NCBI GenBank assembly: GCA_016785225.1
Contig: JAFBJZ010000512.1
Span: forward strand, 7,849,001-7,913,000
Direction: 5' to 3'
DNA from: Psettodes erumei
Lineage: Eukaryota > Chordata > Actinopteri > Pleuronectiformes > Psettodidae
DNA length: 64,000 nt
How positions within the stretch are numbered: position 1 is the first letter of the stretch; the number at the start of each line of letters is the position of its first letter. The translations under genes were made by a program, and so were the position numbers. Shown piece by piece: positions 1 to 19,796 of this stretch. The notes under the pieces were generated by a model. It worked only from the letters and a program-made list of their open reading frames with translations. It had not been told where the DNA came from and ran no database searches.

Positions 1-8486
<8,486 letters not shown>

Positions 8487-9201
8487 ACGCCCGACGTCCC
8501 GCCGCCGCCGCCACCACATCTCGACCCGACACCCTCCTCCCATCTGTCCCCTCTCTCTTTGTGGTCCTCACCAGCTTCCCATGGTCTTCTACTCACAACA
8601 GGGGCCACAAGCAAGCAACAGCCCACTCTCGTTTTGAGTACTATTTTTTTATTATGTTGTCCTGTTACAAGAGAAAACATTCAACCGCATTGAAGGACTT
8701 TTATTTGTATTGTTTGAAAAGAAATCGGACCAGCTGTTCCTTTGTTTTACACATTCCATATTTATGACTACTTATTTACAGTTCTCGTGTTTATGTTAAC
8801 GTCACGTTGTTGTCTGTTATTTTTTTGTATTATTATTTTATTGGTTTATGGTTTGTGCAGACGTGGATTTGCTAACGCTCAGCAATGAACCTTTGAAGTA
8901 GGTGGAGGAGCATTGGATTTTGCACTCGTGAAGAAATTAATGTAGAGAAGCTCTTACTTTTGATGTACTGAACATGTGTGAACAGCTTACATCGTCTCGT
9001 TTGTCTGTATAATGCATTTCACCATTGTATATTCTGAGGAGAGAAGAAGAAAAAAAAAGGTTACATATAATATTTGAACATATATTGCCATTTCAATGGC
9101 TATAGCTAGCAACACTAAGTAATGATAGTATATTCTGCACAGGCGTGGAGCTTTACGGAGTTTTAATTGCATACAGACGTATGTCACTGCGTGAATGAGG
9201 G

Positions 9202-9202
9202 G

Positions 9203-9244
<42 letters not shown>
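9202..9244. repeat. (GT)n(GA)n compound microsatellite
   Basis: About ten GT units pass directly into about eleven GA units inside the clathrin 3'UTR, followed by a shorter GT run near 9249-9259. Confidence 0.9.
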
Positions 9245-9246
<2 letters not shown>

Positions 9247-9986
9247 GAGTGTGTGTGTGACCTGATGGTCTAAATAAGAATTTTAACCCCTCGTCGGCCT
9301 GCACTGGGCTGTCTGATCCACCCTCCTAGATGTTAGCTCTCATGTATTTAGGTGACCTCTTGTGCTGTGTACAGTGCTTGTGTGAGACTGTATCCGTGTA
9401 TGTGCAAGGACGGGACCACGGCTACCGAACCCCAGGGCCCTCAACCCTCCAATGTACCGTGTGTGTGCGTGTGTGTGTGTATTTACTCTGAACCCTCCTT
9501 GTGCTGAGGTCCGCGTATGCCAGGTGTTGTGGTGTTTCCCTTGGTCACCGTTACTTTTTATTTCTTTTTTGTTTTGTTTTTTGTTGGGGGGTTTTTCTTT
9601 GGCGTGTACAGATGTGAACATGATGAATTGCAAACTTTTAGATGGAGACCCCACCCATCTGTCCTCCACCCACTCCCCTGTCCTGTTTCCTCCTGCTTAG
9701 GGGCACGAACAAACAAGGAGACAGAAGAAGACAGGCCGGTGGGGCATTTGGTGTCCTGACAGCGCGATACGTTCCATGAACACTCCTGTAGGTTGTGTGT
9801 TTAGATGGTTATGATGCAGAAACTAGATCTCAGTACATCCAGTTGTTCGTTAAGAATGGTCTGAAATAAGAGCCTGTATTTACCTTGATGTACTTAACTT
9901 CCTGACATGCTTTAAGCTGTGTGTGTAAAGTGTCATCTTAACCCCTAACATAAGTTGAATTCCTTTCTGTTGTCATGCATATTGAT

Positions 9987-9992
9987 AATAAA
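9987..9992 (+). terminator. cltc: Polyadenylation signal of the clathrin gene
   Basis: Canonical AATAAA about 1.5 kb downstream of the stop codon. A second copy lies at 10053-10058. Confidence 0.65.
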
Positions 9993-10197
9993 GGGGATCT
10001 GTCATCGATAAGTGGAAGAAAATGACTTAACTGAAAGGGAAATACTAGCCTAAATAAACACTAAAAATTGTACCTGGGCTCCTGTTGAGTCAGTTTGTGA
10101 GAGGAAGTGGAAATGTCTCAGAAAGACTCTTCATTTCGACATCAACACCGGTGATGGACAGCTCGTGAGACGAATGGGAAAGTGCAACTGATTACCT

Positions 10198-10203
10198 TTT
10201 ATT
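10198..10203 (-). terminator. cfap45: Polyadenylation signal of cfap45
   Basis: TTTATT on the + strand reads AATAAA on the minus strand, 128 bp past the cfap45 stop. The 3' ends of clathrin and cfap45 therefore lie within about 200 bp of each other. Confidence 0.6.
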
Positions 10204-10330
10204 GATACATTGTCAGACATGATCAAGTTACGCTGGTGCTTCAAAAATGTTCTTCCTTTCTTCCAGAGACCCCATCGAATGTGATGCAGATACAGGACGA
10301 GGGCCTCCCACTGCTCCAGTAGTGAATGAC

Positions 10331-13300
10331 TCAGAGAGCGCAGGCCCTCGCCTTCCTTTCCACCTCACTGCAGTACTTTTCAGAGAGGCCCGTCGCCCTG
10401 CACGTTGAAAAAAAGGCGTCAGGTTCACTCACAGTAGAGCGAGCTTGTATTTCCATATATGATGAGCTCTTCCAACCCCCTCACCCCACTTACTTGAGCT
10501 CCTTCAGCTTCTTCGCTTTGAACTCCTCGAGGCGCATACGTCTCTGCCGGGCTTCTTCCATCAGATGGTCGGCCTCCTTGAAGATCTCTCTGCGCCTGGC
10601 TACGGCCGACAGCTCACGCTGCTTCACCTGCTGCCGGATGGCCTCTGAGTGACGCAGCGCTTTCTGACGCTGCCTCTCCTCCTCCTCCATCTGTTTGACA
10701 ATTGCCTCCTGTTGCACCCTGTGTGCAGGGAGGTAGAAGTGGCAGGGGAAATGAATGTTAGTAAGTAAAATGGTACAGCTGAACGTGTAAAATAGAACAA
10801 ATAAGTTGAAGCAGATTAAAGGCGAAATGCTCCTGCTACTTCTGTAGGTTGAAAGTGGCATTCTCTCCTTTTACTTCGATTCTTCAGGGAAAAGGACTTG
10901 ATGACATGAAAAGTTGAATTTCCTTACTTCAGCACCCTCTCAAACTCAGCCTTCTCCCGGCCAGCCTCCATCGACAGGAAGTGCTCCTTGCGGTGAACCT
11001 GCTCCAAGTGAGTCGCCCTCAGCATTGCTTCCTCCTGTGCTTTTTTCACCGCCAGCTCTTTCTCTTTTCTCCTCCATTCCCTGTCTGCGATTTCCTGGTT
11101 CCTGCGAGCACGGAGCTCATCCTACCAAATGCAGGGACATGTGGGATTAGGACACGCGGAATGCTCTGATTCCCCCTGATCTGAATGGGGGGGGGGGTTA
11201 TGTACCTTTGAAACTGCGATGAGAGCATTTTAATCAGTGACAGGGGGAAAAAGAGACAGGTGCCGCTTTCATGGCATTTCAAAGTCAGCGGGTGGTTTTG
11301 TTCCTGACCTGCTCTGCCTTGTAGTCCTTGGCTTTTTCTTGCCGGGCCCTCAGTTTGGCAATCTCCAACTCCTTCTCCTTCTTGATTCGTCTCTGCTCTG
11401 CTTCGTAATCAGCCTCCCGCTCCTGCGGTCATGAACGTCGATATAAAGAAAAAGAAAAAACAAAGAGCGTCCCACCTTTCTAATGATGAAATTGTGCACA
11501 TGTGATTAATGACAATTGTTGAACTGAGCTCTATCGAAGTCTTTCTTTCTGTCTTTGGATATGGTTGCTTTTCATCTGACCATTTTTTTCTGGATGTATT
11601 CCATATTTCGCATGTCAGCCAGCCTCTCCTCCTCCCTCCTCTGCTCTTTGGCCCGCATGGTCTCCTCATTGATTCGTATGACCTCCTCCTGGAGAAGCCG
11701 CTGCTCCTCCCTCTTCTTCTCCAAGGCCTGGAAGAAGACAATCAGTCAACCAGAGAACAAACAAGACCCCAGCAGAGGAACCTTCTGAGCGCATATGTGT
11801 ATTTTCTCATTCTTTGTGTCTCTGCATGGGCGGCGTCTCCCCCTTGTGTCCACACCGTGAGGTCCTCCAGGTTCATTCTTTCCTGGCTCTCTCGTATCTG
11901 CTGTCTCTCCTGCTCTTTCATCTCCTCTTGCAGTTGCTTCTCCTCCAGGCGTTGCTGGATCTGGTTGTAAATCTGCTGCATTCCGCTGGAATACAACACA
12001 AGCACACGCAATAATGACATCATATTGGAAGCCCTTTGTGTTTACTTGCACAGCAAGTAGCCTATGATTAGAAAAGCTCACTACAAGGACATGAGTTGTT
12101 TTGTTGGGTCAAAGGCAATGTTTTCCCAAACTGTTTAAACTAATAATGAAAAAAACTTGATGAGATAACTTCATTCGTGAGTAAATCAATCCATGATTGA
12201 TTTTGTGCGGATTTCTCAGCAAATGCTCTTTACCTGATCCTCTGCTGTTTGCGCAGCTCCTCAATCTGCTCCACAGTCTCCAAGGCCTTGCGGCGCTCCA
12301 CCTCCATCATGGCATCCAGACGCTTCTCCTCCTCTGACATCTCCGCCTGGATCTGTTTCCTCTCCTGGATCTGGGCGTCACAGGTGGCTTGGCACTGAGC
12401 AGCCAGAACCAGCTGAAGGGGTTCCCACACGAAGAGAAGTTCTGTCGCTCCTGTGCACTTGGGCCAGTGATGGATGAGTTCAAATTGAGGCACAGTTTTC
12501 TTGTTTTACCTTGTTGAGTTGTCTGATCTCCTCCTCTTGCTCCATCCTTAAGGCGTTGGCCCACTCCACCAAGTGGTGTGCACGGTCCCGGGCCTCGAGC
12601 TCGAGCTCAGAGAGATCATGGTTCTCTTTACGAGACAGGTCTGCTTCGTAGATTTGGCGCTTCATTTCTTCTGCGGCATTCTGGATGAGGGGTAAAATAT
12701 AAAGCACAATGACTTATTGTTAGTCTGCAAGTTAAAGGGCCGTTTTTAATGGAGTTAGCAGGTTTCCTACAATTTCTTCCTCTTTCTTCCTCTGATGAGC
12801 CTCCTTCAAGGCCTCCCTCCCCTCCTTGGTGAGAATGCGGGATGTTGAGGTGATTCGCTTAAACTCAGCCGATGGAAGAATGGTGGAGTCTGCTGAAGGA
12901 CCCGCCTGTGGGATCCTGTCAAAATAACAGGTGATGGAGTTGTTTGTTCTGATTCTGTATTTGAAAGAACTTTTCGTTGTTTACGGTAAATTGTATCTAC
13001 TAAAATGTGCATTGTCATTTTCATAACTACAGACACACTAAGTGTTAGCCGACCTGAGATTGCGAATAAGGTCTTTGGTGATGATCTGAATAGTGTCTCC
13101 GTCTTGTTTCTTCTGGGACTTGGAGGCTGAGGTTCCACGTCTGTCCCGTGATATCTGGACAGAGTTAGTCAGCAACATCTCACCCTTGGAACTACATGCA
13201 TTACACGCCATGACAGATTGTGTTAAAACAGGGCTACTGCTATCAGACTTTAATTTCCCAGGGGCCACACCCACTCACCGGTTGTGGGCTCCCAAACAGG

Positions 13301-13498
13301 GTTTCATCCACCTGAGACTTGGGGGCCAGCATGCGGTACCTGCGGGTGTTGGAGCGGCTCCTTGGGGTGGTGGAGCTGGATGCTGGTCTCTACAGGAAAG
13401 ATAAACATTACCACATGAATGAAAACATAACATGAAATTAGCAGCTGGAGAGTGGTATTACATTACATGACTCCTTATTTTAACCTAAAACTTACCAT
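10331..13498 (-). CDS. cfap45: Cilia- and flagella-associated protein 45 (CCDC19-type coiled coil)
   Basis: CFAP45 is a microtubule inner protein of motile cilia and sperm axonemes. Coding exons in transcript order: 13496-13498 (ATG only), 13279-13389, 13054-13154, 12771-12915, 12510-12680, 12234-12412, 11856-11985, 11581-11727, 11309-11422, 10928-11121, 10494-10718, 10331-10397. They sum to 528 residues (human about 551) with all phases consistent. Matches to human include RYRMLAPKSQVDETLFG near the N-terminus, LRMEQEEE, EEKRLDAMMEVERRK, NQEIADREWRRKEKE and the final ATGLSEKYCSEVERKA. The body is an almost continuous Glu/Arg/Lys-rich coiled coil with no membrane segment. The start rests on one ATG placed directly before a donor (CATG|GTAAG), followed by MRPASSSTT. 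Another upstream start is possible but none is obvious. An RFX-like site lies about 155 bp upstream. Confidence 0.93.
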
Positions 13499-14719
13499 GG
13501 TCCTCGCAGCACTGCAGAAATGAAAAAAAAAGTTGGCTGAATTTCAACTTTTCTATTTTGTCGTTTCAGACTGCTGATAATGCAAGCTAAATGTTTTTGG
13601 TATTAACCTGAGCTGCAATGTCAGTGTCATCTATAGAAAAGGTTTGTTGTCTTTTGCCATGGGAACAAAGAAGAGGAGGGGCTCCTGACGCACGGATCGA
13701 GTTGGGAGCCTGTCAGTGGTGCCAGATCTCGCGAGAGGGACAAGAACGAGCGCGCACCAAAAGGCACAATAAAGCTTAAATCTCAAATGCTCCGAATGCG
13801 CAATAAGTTATTACGTGTGTTTTACACTGTGTAAGCATTAACTTCTTTAGAACAACAAACCCAAAGTCGCTTATAACGACCAACTCAAAGAGTGGGTGCA
13901 GGGCGCTGCAGGGCGCTGCCGGTCCGTCGCGTGACGCGGAAGCTCCGCGTACCGCAGTCCGCCTCCACGTCCCGCGCTGCTCCACGGCGAAATCATGAGG
14001 CCAAGTTGCTGCGCGAGCACGCTCATCACGCACGCAGCCGCCAGGCGGACATCCTTCACGCACAGGTAGTTGCTTTGCTTCCACGTAATACTGTTTTTGC
14101 GTGATGTAACGGAGCGTACTTGACGTTTTGTGCACTGGACTACCCAGGATCTACTGCCTGTGTGATGTTTTAGATTTACTTGAACTTGAGATATACGGAG
14201 TTCCTCTATTCACGCATACAGTGACGTTTCACGCCGTATTCAGACCAACTCGCCCGCGGTCTCTTTTGTGCACATTTATGTTTCCTGTTTCTGTTCGTCA
14301 GGTCCTCTGCTTTTGAGGATCGCCACAGCTCACGCGCCCCCGCGCGCAGCACCGGGCTCTCCGGTCAATCATTAACCGCGTCGATTCTGAAAACCCCTTC
14401 CACAACATCCTCGCGTGGACAAACAGTGACGGAGAGGACAACGAAGTCACTGTTCGAGCGGAGGGACTGAATGAAACGGCACGTCTGATGTCACGAACCG
14501 ACTGAAGTCCTCTCCCGGGCTCCCGCTGCGCTCGCGAACGCCCCAGATTAAATCACCTTCGGGGGGCAGAAGTTGACCATTAACCTCTGGGTTTGTGAGC
14601 AGCTGCTGCTGCACCGTGATTCCCGAGGCAAAGTTCGCCGTCGCAAGCAGCAGAAGTCTGTCAAACGGACTGACTTTGACTTTTCTCTGTTTCTGTGGGA
14701 CGATCTGCAGTCTGCAGTC
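13499..14719. promoter_or_regulatory. Divergent promoter region between cfap45 (-) and slc37a4 (+)
   Basis: The two start codons are 1,221 bp apart and face away from each other. The region is CpG-rich in two blocks (about 13880-14060 and 14320-14560) with a more AT-rich stretch between. It contains an X-box-like motif on the cfap45 side and a direct duplication of GCAGGGCGCT near 13898-13918. The transcription starts and any 5'UTR intron of slc37a4 cannot be set from sequence alone. Confidence 0.6.
13653..13666 (-). promoter_or_regulatory. RFX X-box-like motif upstream of cfap45
   Basis: On the minus strand the sequence reads GTTCCCATGGCAAA, 12 of 14 bases of the palindromic X-box GTTGCCATGGCAAC. 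RFX factors bind such sites in promoters of cilia genes. It lies about 155 bp upstream of the cfap45 ATG, the usual place for such a site. Confidence 0.55.
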
Positions 14720-17700
14720 ATGGCCACGGCGGGTTATGGATACTACAGAGGGACGATATTCCTGGCCATGTTTGTGGGCTACACGCTGTACTACTTTAAC
14801 AGAAAGACCTTCTCCTTTGTGATGCCCTCCGTAATGCAAGAAATCACGCTGGATAAGGATGATCTGGGTATGAGGCACTTCATGCTTGATTGTTACACTG
14901 CACGGGTAACATTTTATATTAAATCCAATGCCTCCTTCCAAAAGACAGAACTTGCAAAAAGGGAGCTATATTATTTAGTCCAAAAGTCTATCATTATAAA
15001 CATGACCCCTGACTTACTTTTTTAGCCTCTGACAGGAAGGCTTCTGTCATGCACTTCATATCATGTGTGTTTTACAGAGAATTGTATGCATGAGACATTT
15101 CTGAGCAAAAAATCTTGCTGTACGTTTCATCCAATCTGCCCCTGTCTCCTGTCCCCTCTCCGCTCAGGCATGATCACCAGCAGTCAGTCTTTGGCCTACG
15201 CTATCAGTAAGTTCATCAGCGGCGTGCTCTCGGACCAGATCAGCGCTCGGTGGCTCTTCTCCATTGGCCTGTTCATGGTGGGAGGCATCAACGTGGTCTT
15301 CTCCTGGTCCTCCACTGTCGCCGTCTTCTCTGCCCTGTGGTTTCTGAACGGCCTCGGCCAGGGCCTCGGGTGGCCTCCCTGTGGCAGGGTGCTGCGCAAG
15401 GTACCTGAGCCTGTGGCACTTTATCCTGCTGCTCTTTCTCTCTCTCTGCTCTTTCTTCCTCTTGCACAGGTTTAAGTCAAACACATAGTATCCAAATGTG
15501 GAGAGATTCATCGAAGTCGTAATAAAAACAATAACAGAATCATTTGAAAAAAGATAAAGTTGGGATCCCTGTAGCTTATTGAAAACTGTGCTTATGTGGC
15601 CTGTTCATTATCAAAAGTGCGAGGAGTTGTAATGTCTAAATGGTAGCTTTATAAAATATAAACGTATAAGAAGCTACAATTTTGATTATGGAAGGATATT
15701 TTTCTTTTTGTAAATTCACATCCTTGCTCCTTGTTATTGTTATATTTGTAATAATCTGGTATCCTGCAACAAATGTTTCCTTTATAACCCTAATCTTGAC
15801 CCATATGCATAGTTGCTACATTTTTATCTTTAGGGTTACCTTTTAAATATGAAATGAAGACATAATTGTAGAATGAAAGAATAACACTGATTGTTATAAA
15901 ATAGCTGGTGCTGGTCCATATTTACCAACTGCTCCCAAAGGTACCTCTCTGTATACAGCGCCTGAAAAGTAGTTTTCAAATCTTATTTCCTTCTCTGGTT
16001 TAAGCAACAATCACAGTAAGTGAGGAGGAAGAAACATCCTAATATTGATTAGATGCTTATCGCCTAAGAAACGGACCTGCCTCATCAGGACTGTGTGGGT
16101 TTGTGATTTGATCATATTTGACAATGGCCTGGCAACATAAGCAAACCAACCCATAACTGTCAGCGTGCTTTAATTTAAATGTGGCTATTGTGTGTTTATT
16201 TGAAAATTGGGCGTTGGAGAAATGTGTTTTCAAGGGCTTCAGTACGGTGTCTTTAAAATGAACTCAGATTTTTGCTTTGCTTTTTTTTTGCAGTACAGTC
16301 TTTAGTATTCAGCAGCAGCGGCTTTTTTTTTTTTTTTTTTTTACTTTGCTACTGTTTGCACTGCACGGTCGCCTGAAAGATGAAATGATTGTTATGAATA
16401 TACACAGTATGAGTGAAAAGTTCTCCCTTCCCTTGTTTGACCTGACTGACTTGCAGCCTGTCACAGTCATGCAATATGGAGACTGTCAAATCACTGTCAT
16501 TCTATTTTTACCAGCCGCCAGATCGGAACACTTCACTGGCTCTACCACTCTCACTTTTGATATTTGATACCTGTGTATCAAAGATAAGATAATGATGCCA
16601 CCTGTCAGTGGTTTAATTATTGAGTGTCATTGCTTTGTCTTGTCTGCTGTCAGTGGTTTGAGCCCTCTCAGTTCGGGACGTGGTGGGCAGTTCTCTCCTG
16701 CAGCATGAATCTGGCCGGCAGCTTGGGCCCCATTATCGCCACGGTGCTGGCCCAGAGTTACAGCTGGAGGACGATCCTGTCGGCGTCCGGCGTGATTTGC
16801 ATGGCGGCCTCTTTCGTCTGCCTGCTGGTCATCAAGAATGAACCTCAGGACGTGGGGCTCCCCAACGTAGAGGCAGCGGCCAAGAAGAGCAAAGGAGGTG
16901 AGAAGGACTTTTACCGAACAACTGATAGTAATCCTTCAGTTTGATGAGAATAAGAAATGAATTTTATCTGCTGTGTCTGACGGTAAACTTGTTTGAATGT
17001 CGGCGGTGCTCAGCTAACACATAACCGCGTGGTGTCCGGGTGTGTGCGTGTGTTTTCGTACAGCATGTGCCTCCTGTGTTGTGACTAAAGGTCATGACGT
17101 GGTGGACCCTGTACCCAGTGTGGCCCTCACATGCCACTTGTGTGAGCTGTGTCTCGCTAATGCGCCGGCCAAGTGAGAAAGTAATAAGTGTGGTGAAGAG
17201 ACATGTTATGCTCTCATCTGATTAGGATTAGACATCCCTCTTGCGCCCCCACCTTGGTAACAGGGATATCATTTTGCACCCATTATGTCGTGTTGATGGT
17301 AATATTTCAGAAACATGCACGGAGGCCAAAGAGGTATAGAAAAAGATAATAATTGGCATTTTTCCTGTTTTCTATTCAGGATCCCCCAGCAGTGAATGCA
17401 CCCTGTCTGAGTTTCTGCTCTCACCTTACCTGTGGCTGCTGTCTCTGTCCTACCTGGTGGTGTTCGGGGTGAAGACGGCCTGCACCGACTGGGGCCAGCT
17501 GTTTCTCATCCAGGACAAGGGCCAGTCTACGCTCATGGGTATGGGCCGAGGGACAGAGTAGACATGCCCTGTTACATATTTCTTGTGAATCACTATATTT
17601 TTCTTCATAGGCAGCTCATACATGAGCGCCCTGGAAGTTGGAGGCCTGCTGGGAAGTCTCGCAGCAGGTTACCTGTCTGACAAGGCTGTGGCCAAAGTGA

Positions 17701-18992
17701 GTTTGCATCTAGTACACATCTGATTTATGATGAAAACTTTTTTGTAGTGCTTTCAATAAAGATTTAATTGGAACTGTTTCCCACAATTAAGAACAATCAT
17801 CCTATCTCAGGCTATACCGGTCAGTTACCAGCCATTAATGCAAAACCATAGAAAGATAAATTGTTGAGCACCATAACTTTCTACAAAAAGGAATTTTGAA
17901 AACTAACACCTGGACGGCCTTTGGTCTTCACTCTTGTGGTAATTTCTTGTAAAATTGGAGATAAGCAACATCTCGAGACAAGGTCATGGCTACTCGCTCA
18001 CAGTGGATGAAAATGTAACTAATTAACTAACTTTCATTTCTGGTGTCAGATGTCTCCGCAGCTTAAAAAAATCAAACCTGTCTACGCTTTTTCATCTCCA
18101 TATCATGACTATAATGAGTTTTGCAGCAATAAAAAACTGTAAAAGTCAGTCGGCATCTAATTCGTAACTAATGCAGATTTCTATGTCATTCTCTATGTGC
18201 AGCGAAACCATTTTTTATTCATATTTTCTTTTTGTACAGCAAGGCGTAAGAATCCATGGCAATCCTCGCCACTTCATCCTGATCTGCATGATGGCTGGAA
18301 TGTGTGTGTCCATGTACCTGTTCAGAGTCACCGTTACTCCAGACAGCTCAAAGGTATCGAGCGCTGACATCCCACTCAACAGTTATCGTTTAATGCGGCG
18401 CTGCGAGTCAGAGCGTGTCGTCCTCATGGGTCTCACCCCTCGTCTGTACGTTCAGGTGTGGATCCTCAGCTTGGGTGCCGCTTTTGGTTTCTCCTCCTAC
18501 GGACCAATAGCGCTGTTTGGAGTTATAGCCAATGAGAGCGCCCCATCCGTCTTCTGTGGGACATCGCATGCCATCGTTGCACTGATGGCCAACAGTAAGT
18601 TGATTGGTTTTCGAGCCAGTTATGCCTTTACTCCCCTAACACAGTTACATGCCAGTAGTTTCCGAGGGATGCTTCTTTATTTCCCTCAGATGCTAAAACC
18701 ACAGCACACTGACTTCGGTGTAGCAGAGTCAGCCTTGAGTCACTCAGAGAGCGAACTGTATGCACTCGATTTTTTTTAAATTCTCTAATCCTCGGAGTGA
18801 ACACTTCCATTTGTGTTCTCCTCAGTTGGTGGCTTCCTGTCTGGCCTCCCATTCAGCACCATTGCCAAGCACCATGGCTGGGAATCGGCCTTCTGGGTTG
18901 CAGAAATCATCTGTGGCGTTACCACCGTTGGATTCTTCCTCCTGCGCAACATCCAAACCAAGATGGGTCATGTGTCCAAGAAGACGGACTAA
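14720..18992 (+). CDS. slc37a4: Glucose-6-phosphate translocase (SLC37 family, ER membrane)
   Basis: SLC37A4 exchanges glucose-6-phosphate for phosphate across the ER membrane, feeding glucose-6-phosphatase. Exons: 14720-14867, 15168-15400, 16654-16897, 17380-17538, 17611-17696, 18240-18353, 18456-18594, 18826-18992. They give 429 residues, the same as the human protein. Family signatures include GYGYYRGTIFLAMFVGYTLY, NRKTFSFVMPS, SARWLFS, NGLGQGLGWPPCG, FGVKTACTDWGQ, SSYMSALEVGG, FGFSSYGPIALFGVIANES and CGTSHAIVALMAN. Many hydrophobic segments fit a major-facilitator fold. The C-terminus is SKKTD, so lysines sit at -4 and -3, a KKxx ER-retrieval signal as in human (KKAE). The chosen ATG begins MATAGYGYYR, aligned with human MAAQGYGYYR. 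The human-type optional exon between TSDSPK and LWILVLG is not evident. Tail-to-tail with trappc4, as in human. Confidence 0.96.
15401..16653 (+). other. slc37a4 intron 2, nothing recognisable
   Basis: An AT-rich 1.25 kb intron with a long poly-T run near 16322-16342. I see no coding or RNA gene in it. The smaller introns 3 (16898-17379) and 5 (17697-18239) are likewise empty of recognisable features. Confidence 0.6.
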
Positions 18993-19480
18993 AACTTAAT
19001 TACACCTCATCCTCTTGCACCCAGAGGAAAACTGAATATTTTGAGCCATCCTTGAATTTTCATATTTTTCTTACTCAATCTCTTTTATACCACAGTATTT
19101 TTTCCAGTTAGTGATACAGCACAGGTGTGAATGATGAATGAGGTTGAGCTTTTCTTCTTAAAAACTGGTGGTGCTTCTCAGCACACAGTGTTTACAGTCT
19201 GCAAACATTGTATTGGGAGCTCACCGAGGGAATAGAAATGACTGCACATTTCGTAAGTCATGCAACGGAAACTGGCAAAAACGTGATGAGAGAAAGGTTT
19301 TCTCTCATAAGGCCACTGAAACATTACAATGACAAGAGAAAAATACTGGAACCTGGTTTAGAAACCGATATGTTTAACAATATTTGCATTTTTAAAGCAT
19401 TGTGTTTGTGAGTTGAATGGAAATCCAAGACCTACACAAAGCTCTGTGTGGTCTTTCACATGAGAACAGTCAAAGGCGTC

Positions 19481-19486
19481 AATAAA
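19481..19486 (+). terminator. slc37a4: Polyadenylation signal of slc37a4
   Basis: AATAAA 489 bp past the slc37a4 stop; the intervening 18993-19480 is read as 3'UTR. Confidence 0.6.
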
Positions 19487-19602
19487 TGATACATGGTTGT
19501 TATATTTTTTTAGTCATTTTCATAGTTTACTCTCAGACTATAGTCTGCAATTAGATCAAACAAAGATACATGATACATATGAAATATTGACAGTCATGTG
19601 AG

Positions 19603-19608
19603 TTTAAT
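19603..19608 (-). terminator. trappc4: Likely polyadenylation signal of trappc4 (ATTAAA variant)
   Basis: TTTAAT on the + strand gives ATTAAA on the minus strand, about 190 bp past the trappc4 stop. No AATAAA is nearer on that strand. The convergent slc37a4 signal is about 120 bp away. Confidence 0.45.
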
Positions 19609-19796
19609 CTTTCAGTATGTACAAAACATTACGTATGTTATATTGACAATGTGTCAAATCCTAAATCCAAAGTAACAAAGAAAATCCATGTAATTTCCCT
19701 CACCAAGGTCCTCAGTTCTTAGAAAGTCAGTGAATCTCCTGTGATCAGAAGTGACTGTTCGGGCAGATTCGTGTCATGTCTTCAGTCCTCCCTGGT

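Larger units (their letters stand above)
8487..10010 (+). other. cltc: Clathrin heavy chain 3'UTR
   Basis: Non-coding sequence from the TGA at 8484-8486 to a canonical AATAAA at 9987-9992. It contains several T-rich stretches and a GT/GA microsatellite. A second AATAAA at 10053-10058 could give a transcript about 65 nt longer. No coding frame here resembles a protein. Confidence 0.75.
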
